Assembly: GCF_030056705.1 (NCBI RefSeq)
Contig: NZ_JASHIC010000027.1
Coordinates: 62,001-126,000 of the forward strand
Direction: 5' to 3'
Source: Flectobacillus longus
GTDB taxonomy: Bacteria > Bacteroidota > Bacteroidia > Cytophagales > Spirosomataceae
DNA: 64,000 nt
Shown: piece by piece, positions 1-8,745 of the stretch
How positions within the stretch are numbered: the first letter of the stretch is position 1
Layout: every line of letters starts with the position of its first letter
Notes under the pieces: model-generated
Database searches by the model: none
Told to the model about the DNA's origin: nothing
Seen by the model: only the letters and a program-made list of their open reading frames with translations
Made by a program: the position numbers and the translations under genes

Positions 1-22
1 GGAATATTTCTACACGAAAGAG

Positions 23-30
23 TACTTTTG
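23..30 (+). promoter_or_regulatory. Putative -7 promoter element of the XRE regulator
   Basis: TACTTTTG matches the Bacteroidota -7 consensus TAnnTTTG and lies about 60 nt before the ATG at 90. A -33 TTTG would fall at or before the window edge and cannot be judged. Confidence 0.5.
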
Positions 31-89
31 CAACGTTTACAAATACGTTATTACTACACAAATTAATTTAATCTCCAAACATTAATTCT

Positions 90-299
90 ATGCAATTTAG
101 AGGTTCTATCGTTAAAAAAGTTCGTAAAGAAAAAGGTTTCAAACAATCACATCTGGCCGAGTTACTCGGCATGTCACAATCCTATTTATCAAAAATTGAA
201 AATGACAGAGTTTCTATGTCCGTCACTGACTTAGGAAGAATATCAACTGTGCTTGAATGTGAAGTAGGTAGGTTTTTTATCGCCAAGAAAAGACCTTAA
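90..299 (+). CDS. XRE-family helix-turn-helix regulator
   Basis: This 69-residue protein is essentially one Cro/C1-type HTH domain. Seen directly: IVKKVRKEKGFKQSHLAELL followed by GMSQSYLSKIEN, the usual helix 2-turn-helix 3 of XRE proteins, then helices 4-5 to residue 62. There is no effector or dimerisation domain, so it is a minimal DNA-binding protein. The ATG at 90 follows a -7 element and a hairpin terminator follows the stop, so it is probably a one-gene transcript. Its target cannot be told; solitary small XRE proteins can belong to restriction-modification, toxin-antitoxin or housekeeping control, and no partner gene is visible downstream (the upstream neighbour lies outside the window). 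Confidence 0.85.
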   Translation: MQFRGSIVKKVRKEKGFKQSHLAELLGMSQSYLSKIENDRVSMSVTDLGRISTVLECEVGRFFIAKKRP

Positions 300-324
300 G
301 TAAAAATACGAATAAGTGAAAAAG

Positions 325-360
325 TAAAAGCTCATGCCAATTTCTTGACATGAGCTTTTA
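325..360 (+). terminator. Hairpin terminator after the XRE gene
   Basis: A 12-bp perfect inverted repeat (TAAAAGCTCATG at 325-336 with its complement at 349-360) begins 25 nt after the stop codon. The A/T-rich outer stem could act in both directions. Confidence 0.7.
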
Positions 361-372
361 TATAAACGGTGA

Positions 373-520
373 TTCAAGTAATTGTGCAAAATCAGATTTA
401 AAATGCCTAGGCACAAGGCGTTTTTAATAACCAAAGACATGCTTTTCACCAAAGCTCACCTCCGAAAGCCGATACCTGAAAGCCTAAAGCACAAAAATTA
501 AATTTTACCCGCAATAGGCA
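373..520. repeat. Truncated copy of a MITE-like dispersed element
   Basis: The stretch from TTCAAGTAATTGTGCA (373-388) to about 520 is recognisably the reverse complement of the element at 51942-52130. Shared blocks include TTTAATAACCA, CCGAAAGCCG and ACCTGAAAGCC in the same order. The second terminal inverted repeat is missing, so this copy looks truncated. It fills most of the gap between the XRE gene and the 3' end of prfA; the rest (to 637) holds short runs of GCCTA/GGCAT type repeats and no gene. Confidence 0.6.
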
Positions 521-637
521 TGAAGCTATATGCCATAAGCAAAAAGTATTTCTCAATATCATGCATATAATTTTTTGCCTAATGCCTACGGCTTATAGCC
601 TAGAGCGTATTAATGCTATTTTATTTTGCATTAATAC

Positions 638-1708
638 TTAAACAGCTCCTTCTTTCAATTTCTCTGCATTTTCAGCAATACGAAGGTTATCGATAAAATC
701 GCCAATTTCACCATCCATGACTACAGGAAGGTTATAAACTGTATAACCAATACGGTGGTCGGTTACACGACCTTGCGGATAGTTATATGTACGGATTTTG
801 TCAGAACGGTCACCTGATCCTACCATCGAGCGACGGTTACCTGCAATAGCCGACTGTTGTTTTTCTAATTCAATTTCATAAATACGTGAACGCAATACCG
901 TCATCGCTTTCTCAAAGTTTTTGATTTGAGAACGCTCATCCTGACATTGTACTACCAAACCCGTTGGAAGGTGGGTTACACGTACCGCCGAATAAGTGGT
1001 GTTTACAGACTGACCACCTGCACCCGACGAACAGAAGGTATCTTTACGAATGTCATTCATATTGATAACCACATCTACCTCATCTGCTTCTGGAAGTACC
1101 GCCACTGTTGCTGCCGAGGTATGGATACGACCTTGAGATTCGGTAGCTGGCACACGTTGTACACGGTGTACTCCTGACTCAAACTTCATTTTACCATATA
1201 CATCTTCGCCTTGTACACTTATGATAATCTCTTTGTAACCACCCGAAGAAGCATCGGTAAAGTCCATGATTTGGAACTGCCAGCCTTGGTTTGCACAAAA
1301 GCGTTGGTACATACGGAAAAGGTCTCCCGCAAAAATACCCGCTTCGTCGCCACCAGTACCAGCACGAATTTCGAGGATAATGTTTTTAGAGTCGTTAGGA
1401 TCTCTTGGAATCAATAATTCTTTCAATAAGCTTTCCATTTCGTCTTTTTGAGGCAAAAGCTCTTCTAATTCAGCTTTAGCCATATCACGAAACTCTTCAT
1501 CTTTTTCAGTAGCAATTACCTCTTTTGCAGACTCGATATTCGATAATACATTTTGATAATCTTTGTATTGATTAACAATCTTTTCGAGGTCTTTATATTC
1601 TTTACTAATCGTCTTGAATTTCTTCATATCCGAAACGATTTCTGGTTGCGTAATTTGTTGAGCAACCTCTTCAAAGCGTTCTCGGATGGCTTCTAGTTGT
1701 TCTATCAT
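638..1708 (-). CDS. prfA: Peptide chain release factor 1
   Basis: RF1 recognises UAA and UAG stop codons in the ribosomal A site and triggers peptide release. The 356-residue length is normal. Visible signatures are the RF1-type codon-recognition tripeptide PAT at 187-189 within [16 protein letters not shown], and the catalytic GGQ loop at 231-233 in [12 protein letters not shown], whose Gln is the target of PrmC methylation. The PAT tripeptide separates it from RF2 (SPF). No frameshift site is present, as expected for RF1. A -7 element lies about 80 nt upstream (1791-1798). The gene stands alone, convergent with the XRE gene; no prmC or hemA neighbour is seen. Confidence 0.97.
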   Translation of the reverse strand: MIEQLEAIRERFEEVAQQITQPEIVSDMKKFKTISKEYKDLEKIVNQYKDYQNVLSNIESAKEVIATEKDEEFRDMAKAELEELLPQKDEMESLLKELLIPRDPNDSKNIILEIRAGTGGDEAGIFAGDLFRMYQRFCANQGWQFQIMDFTDASSGGYKEIIISVQGEDVYGKMKFESGVHRVQRVPATESQGRIHTSAATVAVLPEADEVDVVINMNDIRKDTFCSSGAGGQSVNTTYSAVRVTHLPTGLVVQCQDERSQIKNFEKAMTVLRSRIYEIELEKQQSAIAGNRRSMVGSGDRSDKIRTYNYPQGRVTDHRIGYTVYNLPVVMDGEIGDFIDNLRIAENAEKLKEGAV

Positions 1709-1790
1709 TGGTTGTGGATGTTATATGTTTTATGAGCCAGTACAAGGAAGAAGGAGGCTGACTCAATTTAGATTTCTCATTTTCAGGGTG

Positions 1791-1798
1791 CAAAGATA
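1791..1798 (-). promoter_or_regulatory. -7 promoter element of prfA
   Basis: On the minus strand the sequence reads TATCTTTGCACC, matching TAnnTTTG with the common CA extension. A clear TTTG at -33 was not found. Confidence 0.55.
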
Positions 1799-2024
1799 CA
1801 AAATTCTTTCCCATAAAATAGGGGAAAAATGTGTGGTTATTGTCTAATGTATAGATACCTGCAAAAGAAAAGATGATTCTCTTGAATTTTGGTTCGTTAG
1901 AGATACATTTTTCCTTCAGCTACACCTATTTGCTTTTGATTTTAAGATTTTGAAATAAACCTCCTAAAGATACATTTGTCTAATTGATGCTAACTTCTTA
2001 ATTGACTATCAAATATTTAAAACT

Positions 2025-2258
2025 ATGGAAAATCTAAAATTCAAAAAATATGGCCTCTTATTGGCTCTATTGATAGGACTTGCAACATTAGTGTCATCGT
2101 GTGTGACCCATGTTCGTGGGTATGATTATGGTTATCGCCGACCTTATTATGGTCGCCCAGCATATAGATATGTAGTACCGCCTCCAAGAACTGTCATTGT
2201 TGTGCCAGATAGAGGGCATTCTCGTTACTCATACCGTGGTAGACGTGGCAGATGGTAA
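2025..2258 (+). CDS. Small Tyr/Arg-rich lipoprotein
   Basis: This 77-residue protein has a lipoprotein signal peptide: basic start, hydrophobic LLLALLIGLATL, lipobox LVSSC with Cys26 as the predicted lipidated residue. The mature part is short and rich in Tyr, Arg, Gly and Pro (RPYYGRPAYRYVVPPPRT). It ends with VIVVPDRGH and a basic RGRRGRW tail. The same VIVVP(D/E)RGH ending occurs in the secreted protein at 35520-36017, which suggests a shared C-terminal module. No enzymatic domain is recognisable. Single-gene transcription is likely. Role unknown; envelope-associated by inference. Confidence 0.75.
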   Translation: MENLKFKKYGLLLALLIGLATLVSSCVTHVRGYDYGYRRPYYGRPAYRYVVPPPRTVIVVPDRGHSRYSYRGRRGRW

Positions 2259-2443
2259 AATACTATTGCGGATTGGGGATGTCTGATTTCGGATATTGGG
2301 TTTCGGACTTTTAGTACACCTCCTTGAGTCATTTTAAAGATGTTTTGCTGTCGCCAGTTGTCGAGTGTGACACTCGTCGACATGGATAGCAAAGACCTCC
2401 AACCCACAATAGCCAGAAAACATTTCTGCCGAATGCCCACCTT

Positions 2444-2525
2444 TTTCAGGACTAGACAGTTTCGCTTTTGAACTTGTTTCCATTTAATAAGTCGGTTGGA
2501 TGACAACCTATTTCAGGACTAGACA
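2444..2525. repeat. Pair of 15-bp direct repeats
   Basis: TTTCAGGACTAGACA occurs at 2444-2458 and again at 2511-2525, each preceded by related sequence (GAATGCCCACCT / GGATGACAACCT). A near-palindrome, CGAGTGTGACACTCG, lies at 2362-2376. The gap 2259-2533 otherwise shows no gene. Confidence 0.6.
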
Positions 2526-2538
2526 AAACAAACAAAAA

Positions 2539-2565
2539 AGCCTCTATTGATTTAGAGGCTTTTTT
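2539..2565 (+). terminator. Rho-independent-type terminator
   Basis: AGCCTCTA (2539-2546) pairs with TAGAGGCT (2553-2560), followed by a T run to 2565. It lies 280 nt after the 2025 gene, just before the promoter of the next gene. Confidence 0.7.
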
Positions 2566-2596
2566 GGTTTCTAGACTAAGCTCTGTTGTATATTTG
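2563..2596 (+). promoter_or_regulatory. Promoter of the lipoprotein gene at 2625
   Basis: TTTG at 2563-2566, 22 nt, then TATATTTG at 2589-2596 followed by CA. This fits the Bacteroidota -33/-7 pattern and supports the start at 2625, because an upstream in-frame ATG at 2586 would precede the transcript. Confidence 0.6.
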
Positions 2597-2624
2597 CAGG
2601 ATTGCCAAAAACATAGATATCGCA

Positions 2625-3245
2625 ATGAAAAAACTAACATTTGGAATTGGGCTATTAGCCCTCATTATAAGCTTACAATCTTGTGATTTTAGCAAGAGAA
2701 TTGATACAACTGCGGCTGTAAAAGAACTCAAAGAAAGACAGGTAAAACGTATCAATAGCGCACAAATTACAGCGCAAGTAGATGATTGGGGGAAAAAAAT
2801 AACACAAGAGTTGAACAAAAATTTTGTCAAAAATATCCTCAATTCTCCTATTATCGATTCCTTACAAAAAACGTATCGTATTGGTATAGAAATCGGGAGC
2901 CCAATCAAATTACAAAATCCTGCATTGGGCAAAAAAGTAAATGAAATATTAGATGCGTATCAATACAATGCCGAAAATCATTTACCTCAGATTGATAATA
3001 TTCAAATGAGCGAAGACCAAGAGCATTTGTATTTTACATCTCCAGTTGTATTGGAAAATCAATTGAAAGGTATTTCAAAAACACAGTTGCAGGAACTTGT
3101 GACAAAAACAAAAATCGATAGCTTAGATTTTCGTAAAAAAGGTGACTTGTTGGGATTGTGGGTAATCAAATTCTCTAAAAAAGATGTGATTCGATTAGTT
3201 GACGTGAAGCAATTAAGCAAACTCAATACCAAAATTGGGCAATAA
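2625..3245 (+). CDS. Lipoprotein of unknown function
   Basis: The ATG at 2625 gives 206 residues starting MKKLTFGIGLLALIISLQSC, a lipoprotein signal with Cys20. The mature protein is mixed charge and probably largely helical at first (VKELKERQVKRINSAQITAQ), then has segments that look like an alpha/beta domain around residues 90-190. No known domain or catalytic motif was recognised. An in-frame ATG at 2586 overlaps the promoter and was not used. A GGCACAAAGT inverted repeat follows the stop. Likely anchored in the outer or inner membrane; function unknown. Confidence 0.8.
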   Translation: MKKLTFGIGLLALIISLQSCDFSKRIDTTAAVKELKERQVKRINSAQITAQVDDWGKKITQELNKNFVKNILNSPIIDSLQKTYRIGIEIGSPIKLQNPALGKKVNEILDAYQYNAENHLPQIDNIQMSEDQEHLYFTSPVVLENQLKGISKTQLQELVTKTKIDSLDFRKKGDLLGLWVIKFSKKDVIRLVDVKQLSKLNTKIGQ

Positions 3246-3268
3246 TTAGAATGCTTACAATATTAAAA

Positions 3269-3310
3269 GCAGGTGGCACAAAGTATTAATATCACTTTGT
3301 GCCACTTGCT
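3269..3310 (+). terminator. Inverted repeat of the GGCACAAAGT family
   Basis: AGCAGGTGGCACAAAGT at 3269-3285 pairs with ACTTTGTGCCACTTGCT at 3294-3310 (one G-T pair). It belongs to the dispersed palindrome also seen at 35441-35498 and probably ends the transcript of the lipoprotein gene. Confidence 0.55.
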
Positions 3311-3436
3311 TTGTTTGCTTTATCCTTACCTTAGTAGTCGTACAAAACAATATTTAGTAAATAGCGAATGTAAGGTATCTATCAATTATTAAAATTTTAC
3401 ATTCACAATTCACAACTCATAATTCAGCATTGATAC

Positions 3437-4921
3437 TTATATCTCATCCGCAATTTTGCGGTCATTCGACAAGCGAGGCACTTTGTTTTGCCCCCCCAAT
3501 TTGCCTTGTGACTTCATGTAGTCGATAAAGGCATTTGGCGCTAAGGCTTTGATTTTGAGTCTTTGCAAAATATTTCCAGTTATCAAATCGTCGTAATAGA
3601 CATTGAGCTGAGTGAGTTTTTCATCAAGATCATTAGCAAAAGCTTCAAGGTTGTTTGGTGCTTTTGCAAATTCTACCAGCCATTCATGATAAGGCAGACC
3701 GCCTTCAGGTGGTGTTACTTGTGGTGCTACCGTAAATTCTACCAATTCTACTTCTGGGTGTTTTTGCATCGCATATTGCATGGCTTTTTCTACCTCTTCA
3801 CCAATCACATGCTCGCCAAAGGCAGAAATAAAGTGCTTGATACGCCCAGAAACCACAATACGGAATGGATCGAGAGATACAAATTTGACCGTATCTCCAA
3901 TCGAATAGCCCCACAAACCTGCGTTAGTATTCATAATGAGGGCATAATTTACCCCCAATTCGACTTCGCCAATATGTAACCTGCGTGGGTTTGGTTTGAA
4001 ATAATCTTCTGCTGGAATAAATTCGTAAAATACCCCAGAGTTTAAGAGTAATAACAAACCTTCTGCTTTTTGAGAATCCTGATAAGCGATGAATCCTTCC
4101 GATGCTGGATAGGTTTCAATAGAATCCACTTCCTTACCAATAGATTCAAACAATTTGGCACGATAAGGTTCAAAATTTACGCCACCGTACACAAACACCG
4201 AAAAGTCAGGAAATACATCTTTAATTTTTTTGCCAGTACGAGTTTGAATACGGTCAAAATACATTTGTACCCAAGGTGGAATCCCCGAAATCAAAGACAT
4301 ATTTTCAGGAAGTGTTTCATCAATAATTTTATCAAGCTTGGCCTCCCAATCGTCCATGCAATTGGTATCGTAGCTTGGCAATTGATTACTTCTCAAATAA
4401 TCGGGCACATGGTGATTTACAATCCCCGACAAACGACCTACATGAATACCATGTTTCATCGTCATTTCGGGCGAACCAGAAAGGAATATTAATTTTTTGT
4501 CAAGAAATGAAGAATTACCTGTTTCGTGGACATAACTCAATAAAGCATCACGAGCGCCATTGATATGAAAGCCAATAGATTCCTTTGAAATAGGAATGTA
4601 TTTTACCCCAGATGTTGTGCCAGATGTTTTGGCAAAATACAACGGTTTGTCTGGCCACAAAATATCTGACTCGCCAGCTACGACTTTCTCTACATAGCTT
4701 TTTAGCCCTTCGTAATCATGGATAGGTATATTTTGCTTAAATTGCTCATAATCATTGATTTCTGAGAATTTGTGTTCTTTGCCAAAAAGCGTACTCGAAG
4801 CTTGTTGGACCAACGATTTCATGAGGTTTAGTTGTGTTTCAACGGCATTTTTCTCCCATTTTTTTCGTTGATTAATCACATAAGCAGCAAAAGGTTTTGC
4901 CAAAAAGGCTCTTATTCCCAT
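3437..4921 (-). CDS. GH3-family acyl-adenylating enzyme
   Basis: This 494-residue protein belongs to the GH3 (auxin-responsive promoter) family, ANL-type enzymes that in plants adenylate carboxylic acids and conjugate them to amino acids. The adenylation P-loop FAKTSGTTSGVKYIPIS is near residues 92-108, and conserved GH3 blocks follow: YPASEGFIAYQ, GEVELGVNYALIMNTNAGLWGY, and SAFGEHV before the C-terminal subdomain. Length is typical of bacterial members, whose substrates are mostly unknown. It starts 38 nt after the stop of rnhB on the same strand, so the two probably share a transcript from the rnhB promoter. The substrate cannot be inferred from the context. Confidence 0.85.
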   Translation of the reverse strand: MGIRAFLAKPFAAYVINQRKKWEKNAVETQLNLMKSLVQQASSTLFGKEHKFSEINDYEQFKQNIPIHDYEGLKSYVEKVVAGESDILWPDKPLYFAKTSGTTSGVKYIPISKESIGFHINGARDALLSYVHETGNSSFLDKKLIFLSGSPEMTMKHGIHVGRLSGIVNHHVPDYLRSNQLPSYDTNCMDDWEAKLDKIIDETLPENMSLISGIPPWVQMYFDRIQTRTGKKIKDVFPDFSVFVYGGVNFEPYRAKLFESIGKEVDSIETYPASEGFIAYQDSQKAEGLLLLLNSGVFYEFIPAEDYFKPNPRRLHIGEVELGVNYALIMNTNAGLWGYSIGDTVKFVSLDPFRIVVSGRIKHFISAFGEHVIGEEVEKAMQYAMQKHPEVELVEFTVAPQVTPPEGGLPYHEWLVEFAKAPNNLEAFANDLDEKLTQLNVYYDDLITGNILQRLKIKALAPNAFIDYMKSQGKLGGQNKVPRLSNDRKIADEI

Positions 4922-4959
4922 AATAATTCTTGAAAAGTGCGTAATGAAATTTATTCAAT

Positions 4960-5532
4960 TTACATCTTAAATGTCATTCGGTGCAAGGGGGTCGTTCCAA
5001 ATTCCTGAATAGCCTTACGATGTTTGGGGGTGGGGTACCCTGCATTTTGTTCCCAACCGTAATGTGAGTAAGTTTGAGCAAACTCCGTCATCAAATCATC
5101 TCTAAAAGTCTTTGCTAATACTGAGGCTGCGGCAATATTGAGAAATTTGGCATCACCTTTGACAATACAAGTATGAGGAATCATCGGATAGTTTGGAAAG
5201 CGATTTCCATCTATCAGCAAGTGTTCTGGTCGTATTTGTAATTGGTCAACAGCCAAGTGCATAGCCTTCATGCTTGCTTTGAGAATATTTATCTGGTCGA
5301 TTTCGATATTGGATACTTCCGCAACTGCCCACGCCAAGGCATCCCGCTGAATGTCTAAACGAAGTAATTCTCGTTGTTTTTTGCTGAGTTGCTTTGAATC
5401 ATTTAGGAGCTCGTGTTCATAATATTTTGGTAAAATCACTGCCGCTGCTACCACAGGACCTGCCAAACATCCACGTCCAGCTTCGTCGAGCCCTGCCTCG
5501 ATTAAAGATTCATTGTAAAAGCTTTTGAGCAT
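4960..5532 (-). CDS. rnhB: Ribonuclease HII
   Basis: RNase HII cleaves the RNA strand of RNA-DNA hybrids and starts removal of single ribonucleotides from DNA. With the ATG at 5532 the protein has 190 residues (MLKSFYNE...). The signature EAGLDEAGRGCLAGPVVAAA near residues 10-30 carries the DEAGRG metal-binding Asp-Glu pair; LLIDGN supplies the third acidic residue and SVLAKTFRDDLM the last. An ATG eight codons upstream (5556) overlaps the -7 element and is unlikely. The GH3-family gene follows 38 nt downstream. Confidence 0.95.
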   Translation of the reverse strand: MLKSFYNESLIEAGLDEAGRGCLAGPVVAAAVILPKYYEHELLNDSKQLSKKQRELLRLDIQRDALAWAVAEVSNIEIDQINILKASMKAMHLAVDQLQIRPEHLLIDGNRFPNYPMIPHTCIVKGDAKFLNIAAASVLAKTFRDDLMTEFAQTYSHYGWEQNAGYPTPKHRKAIQEFGTTPLHRMTFKM

Positions 5533-5553
5533 ATTTTTTGAATTGTTGAGATA

Positions 5554-5561
5554 CAAATTTA
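5554..5561 (-). promoter_or_regulatory. -7 promoter element of rnhB
   Basis: The minus strand reads TAAATTTG, about 21 nt before the chosen ATG at 5532. It rules against the longer reading frame start. No clear -33 TTTG was found. Confidence 0.45.
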
Positions 5562-5814
5562 TAAAACTATCTCAATTCCATAGAGCTTTAAAACAGATTA
5601 TGCCCTAAACTACCCCCAATGGCCGTTTTGAATAAAGGTATAACCTCTATTTTCGCCATAGATTTAAGAAAAAATAAGATTAATCATATAAGAAAAATCC
5701 AATCCTTGCTTGGCATGATTTATGCTTTAATCGGATTGGGAAAGTGTTTTCAATCGATTAAAAATGAAGATTACAGGTCTTTTAGGACACTTCTTTTACA
5801 ACCCCATTAACATA

Positions 5815-8298
5815 ATGCCTAAAGTTAAAAAGAAATTATTTGTACTGATTTTGAGCTTAATACAGAGTGCAACTGTTTGGTCTCAAAATGGTAATTCCTT
5901 ACTCAAAGATGCTGCTCGACATTTTGAGGTGTCTAGTTTTGTGACTGCAATACCCAAATTAGAACAAGTTCTTCAAAATAGCTCCCCAAAACTTACTACT
6001 TCCGAACGTTTGTCTGCGCTTTTACAACTAGCCTATAGTTACAAAGCTGTAGGGAAATTTGAAAATTCGGAACAAACTTACCGTAAAGCCTTTGATATTC
6101 CTGCTACAATTGCGGGTGACCAACTGAAGTCATACTTGTATTTTGCACAAGTTCTTGTACAAAATAATAAATTCAAAGAAGCACAAGAATGGTTTGAAAA
6201 GTACAATAATTTGTCGGTTTCTCTTCGTGACGATACACGCCAGTATCAGCCATCAACGGTTTCGAGAATTTCTAATGACCCTTTTACTCAAAATGGAAGA
6301 TACTTGGTCGAATACCTTGATTTTAATACTACCCGCCCAGAGTTTAGTCCAATGTATTTTAAAAATGGATTAGTTTTTTGTTCTGGAAAAGGTACAGGTA
6401 GTAGCTTGGTTGGAAATAAAGGTTTTTTGGATTTGTATTATATCAGTGATATTAACAAGGTTACGGGTGTTTCGGAAGAGGTCTTAGATGCTCCTAAACA
6501 AAAAGTTGCCAAAGCAGGCTCTTCAAAACTAGGAAAGGATTTTTATACCAGAATAACAGCCAACGATTCGAAAACAGTTAACTATTTTGAATCAATTCCC
6601 GCTGAAGCGGTAATGTCAAAACAAACTACTAAAGGGCAAATAGCGGAATCAGAGGTCTTTAGTAAAACATTGAATACTAAATTTCATGAAGGACCTGCAA
6701 CTTTTAGTAGTGATTTTTCGAAAATTATTTTTACTAGAAATAACTTTAATGAAGGCTCGCAAGGTAAAAGTGAAGATAATGTAACCAAATTGAAATTGTA
6801 TACTGCCGAACTAAGTGAGTCTGGTTGGAGCGAAGCAACGGAATTACCTTTCAATGGTGACGATTTTTCGACAGCGCACCCTGCTTGGTCAAAAGATGGT
6901 CGTTTTTTATACTTTGCATCTGATCGTAAAGGGGGACATGGAGGAATGGATATTTGGGTAGTAGAATACAAAGATAATAAGTGGGGAACGCCTGTTAACT
7001 TGGGCAAAGATGTAAATACTAAAGGAACTGAGGTCTTTCCCTTTGTTGATGAAAGAGGTAACGTTTATTTTGCCTCAGATGGTTTGAAAGGTGCAGGGGG
7101 ATTAGATATTTTTATTGTATCTACCCAAAACGGACTTCCTAATCGTTCGCCTTTGAATATAGGCGAGCCTTTTAACTCAGAAAATGACGATTTTGGTATT
7201 ATTACTGATGGTCAAAGGCTAAATGGATATTTTAGTAGTGACAGACGTAGAGGTGACGACGATGATATTTATCGTTTTACTAAAATGTTAGATGTTTATG
7301 ACTGCCGCCAAATGCTATTGACCATTGTCGATGGCGAATCAAAAGCTTCAATAGGTAAAGCAGAGGTGAGCCTTCTAGCTAAAGGAGGTACCGAAGAAAA
7401 ACTATTAACCAATGAATCTGGTCAAACACAATTTTGTGTAAATCGAGATACAGATTATGTGATTACAGTAAAAAGAGAAGGCTATAATACTAATGTACTA
7501 GGTTTTTCGACTAAAGGAGAGTCGGACAATGCACCTTCTGCTATGGATATTCCTTTACGAAAACAAGGAGGTCCGATTGTAACTCAACCAGAGGTTCAGC
7601 CCAAAAACCTTCCTCCTGTTGAGATTACTCAACCAACAGATACAATCAAAACTGAAAAGGTATCGCAACTGAAAGGTGTAGTAAAAACCGAAATTGAAAA
7701 AATACCTATCGAAGGCGTGCTCGTAACTTTTATCAATGAGTGCGATGGCTCAAAGCAACAAGTAATTACAGGTTCTGACGGGGTATATGCTTTTGATATG
7801 GAAGAGGGGTGTGATTATACGCTCGAAGTATCTAAAGATGGTTATGGAACCACTGTCAATAAAATTAATAAAGTAATTAAGAAAGCTAAACCAAAAGTAG
7901 TATCTCAGGATTTGGGTTTGTTTAAAGAAGGTGACTTGATTACGATCGACAATATTTACTACGATATGGGTAGTGCCAAAATCAGGAAAGATGCAGCAAG
8001 AGAGCTAGATAAACTGGCGGCTACCTTGATGAAAAACCCAAGTATGGTTATTGAATTAGGCTCACATACAGACAGTAGAGGCGATGCCCAAGAAAACCTT
8101 AATCTATCGTCAAAGCGAGCACAGGCAGCTGTAGACTATATTGCTAAAAAAGGAGTTGAACGTAATCGCATGTTGGCCAAAGGTTATGGTGAATCATTGT
8201 TGGTAAATGGCTGTTCTGATGGCGTTAGTTGTACCGAACGTGAGCATCAAAAAAACAGAAGAACGACAGTGAAAGTAATTAAGGCTAAAACAGAATAG
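5815..8298 (+). CDS. OmpA-family protein with TPR, PD40 and carboxypeptidase-like domains (PorE-like)
   Basis: 827 residues from the ATG at 5815, with a cleavable signal peptide ending ATVWSQ. In order: TPR-type helices (about 25-135), a PD40/WD40-like propeller (about 165-490; blades such as AHPAWSKDGRFLYFASD and DERGNVYFASDGLKGAGGLD), one or two carboxypeptidase-regulatory-like beta-sandwiches (about 500-690), and a C-terminal OmpA peptidoglycan-binding domain with ELGSHTDSRGD and LSSKRAQAAVDYI. This order is that of PorE, which ties type IX secretion machinery to peptidoglycan. A paralog of the same order lies at 13349-15343. Unlike the paralog, this one has no lipobox. No other por/gld genes are nearby, so the link to secretion is inference. 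Confidence 0.88.
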   Translation: MPKVKKKLFVLILSLIQSATVWSQNGNSLLKDAARHFEVSSFVTAIPKLEQVLQNSSPKLTTSERLSALLQLAYSYKAVGKFENSEQTYRKAFDIPATIAGDQLKSYLYFAQVLVQNNKFKEAQEWFEKYNNLSVSLRDDTRQYQPSTVSRISNDPFTQNGRYLVEYLDFNTTRPEFSPMYFKNGLVFCSGKGTGSSLVGNKGFLDLYYISDINKVTGVSEEVLDAPKQKVAKAGSSKLGKDFYTRITANDSKTVNYFESIPAEAVMSKQTTKGQIAESEVFSKTLNTKFHEGPATFSSDFSKIIFTRNNFNEGSQGKSEDNVTKLKLYTAELSESGWSEATELPFNGDDFSTAHPAWSKDGRFLYFASDRKGGHGGMDIWVVEYKDNKWGTPVNLGKDVNTKGTEVFPFVDERGNVYFASDGLKGAGGLDIFIVSTQNGLPNRSPLNIGEPFNSENDDFGIITDGQRLNGYFSSDRRRGDDDDIYRFTKMLDVYDCRQMLLTIVDGESKASIGKAEVSLLAKGGTEEKLLTNESGQTQFCVNRDTDYVITVKREGYNTNVLGFSTKGESDNAPSAMDIPLRKQGGPIVTQPEVQPKNLPPVEITQPTDTIKTEKVSQLKGVVKTEIEKIPIEGVLVTFINECDGSKQQVITGSDGVYAFDMEEGCDYTLEVSKDGYGTTVNKINKVIKKAKPKVVSQDLGLFKEGDLITIDNIYYDMGSAKIRKDAARELDKLAATLMKNPSMVIELGSHTDSRGDAQENLNLSSKRAQAAVDYIAKKGVERNRMLAKGYGESLLVNGCSDGVSCTEREHQKNRRTTVKVIKAKTE

Positions 8299-8329
8299 GG
8301 TAAATAGGTATGCTATAATAGCAACAAAT

Positions 8330-8711
8330 ATGAGTCATTCCTAATTTAGTGATTGAGCGCATGAGTGATTATTTTTAATCTACATTTTACAAGTAGATAC
8401 GCAAAGGATTGCGTCTAAATAAAGAGGTGTCATGTTGAAATATAGTATGAAAAAAGGCGTTCGAAAACTCATTTCGAACGCCTTTTTTCATAAACAGTAC
8501 AATGGTTCACCTTGTGAATCCCAATAAGCACAAACAAGAGGTCTCTATTTTAAATTATTCCAAAATTAGAGATGACTCATGTTTTGATACTATTTTTCAG
8601 AATGATACATATTTACTCGTAAAGCATTGCTTCTCTACTGCTAGAATATAAACTTTTAAGATAATCACTCATTCTCTCAATCTCAACTCACTAAATTAGA
8701 GATAACTCATG
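8330..8711. repeat. Composite dispersed element with inverted ends and central hairpin
   Basis: ATGAGTCATTCCTAATTTAG at 8330-8349 is mirrored by CTAAATTAGAGATAACTCAT near 8691-8710 on the other strand. Each end continues into a related box containing ATGAGTGATTAT and a short palindrome around GCAAAGGATTGC / AAAGCATTGC. The 17-bp hairpin at 8450-8488 lies between. The same box is found at 11811-11844 (minus), 29180-29220 and 36971-37015. No coding sequence is apparent in 8299-8745. Confidence 0.6.
8450..8488. terminator. Bidirectional hairpin, loop ACTCA
   Basis: A perfect 17-bp stem (8450-8466 with 8472-8488), A6 on one side and T6 on the other, loop ACTCA. It lies between the convergent PorE-like and aquaporin genes. 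Confidence 0.7.
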
Positions 8712-8745
8712 TTTGTTATTTATAATGAACTCAATGCTTACTCTA

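Noticed and set aside
5619-5810. 63-residue plus-strand frame before the PorE-like gene
   Set aside because: No recognisable domain or promoter, low-complexity composition, and it runs into the start region of the next gene.
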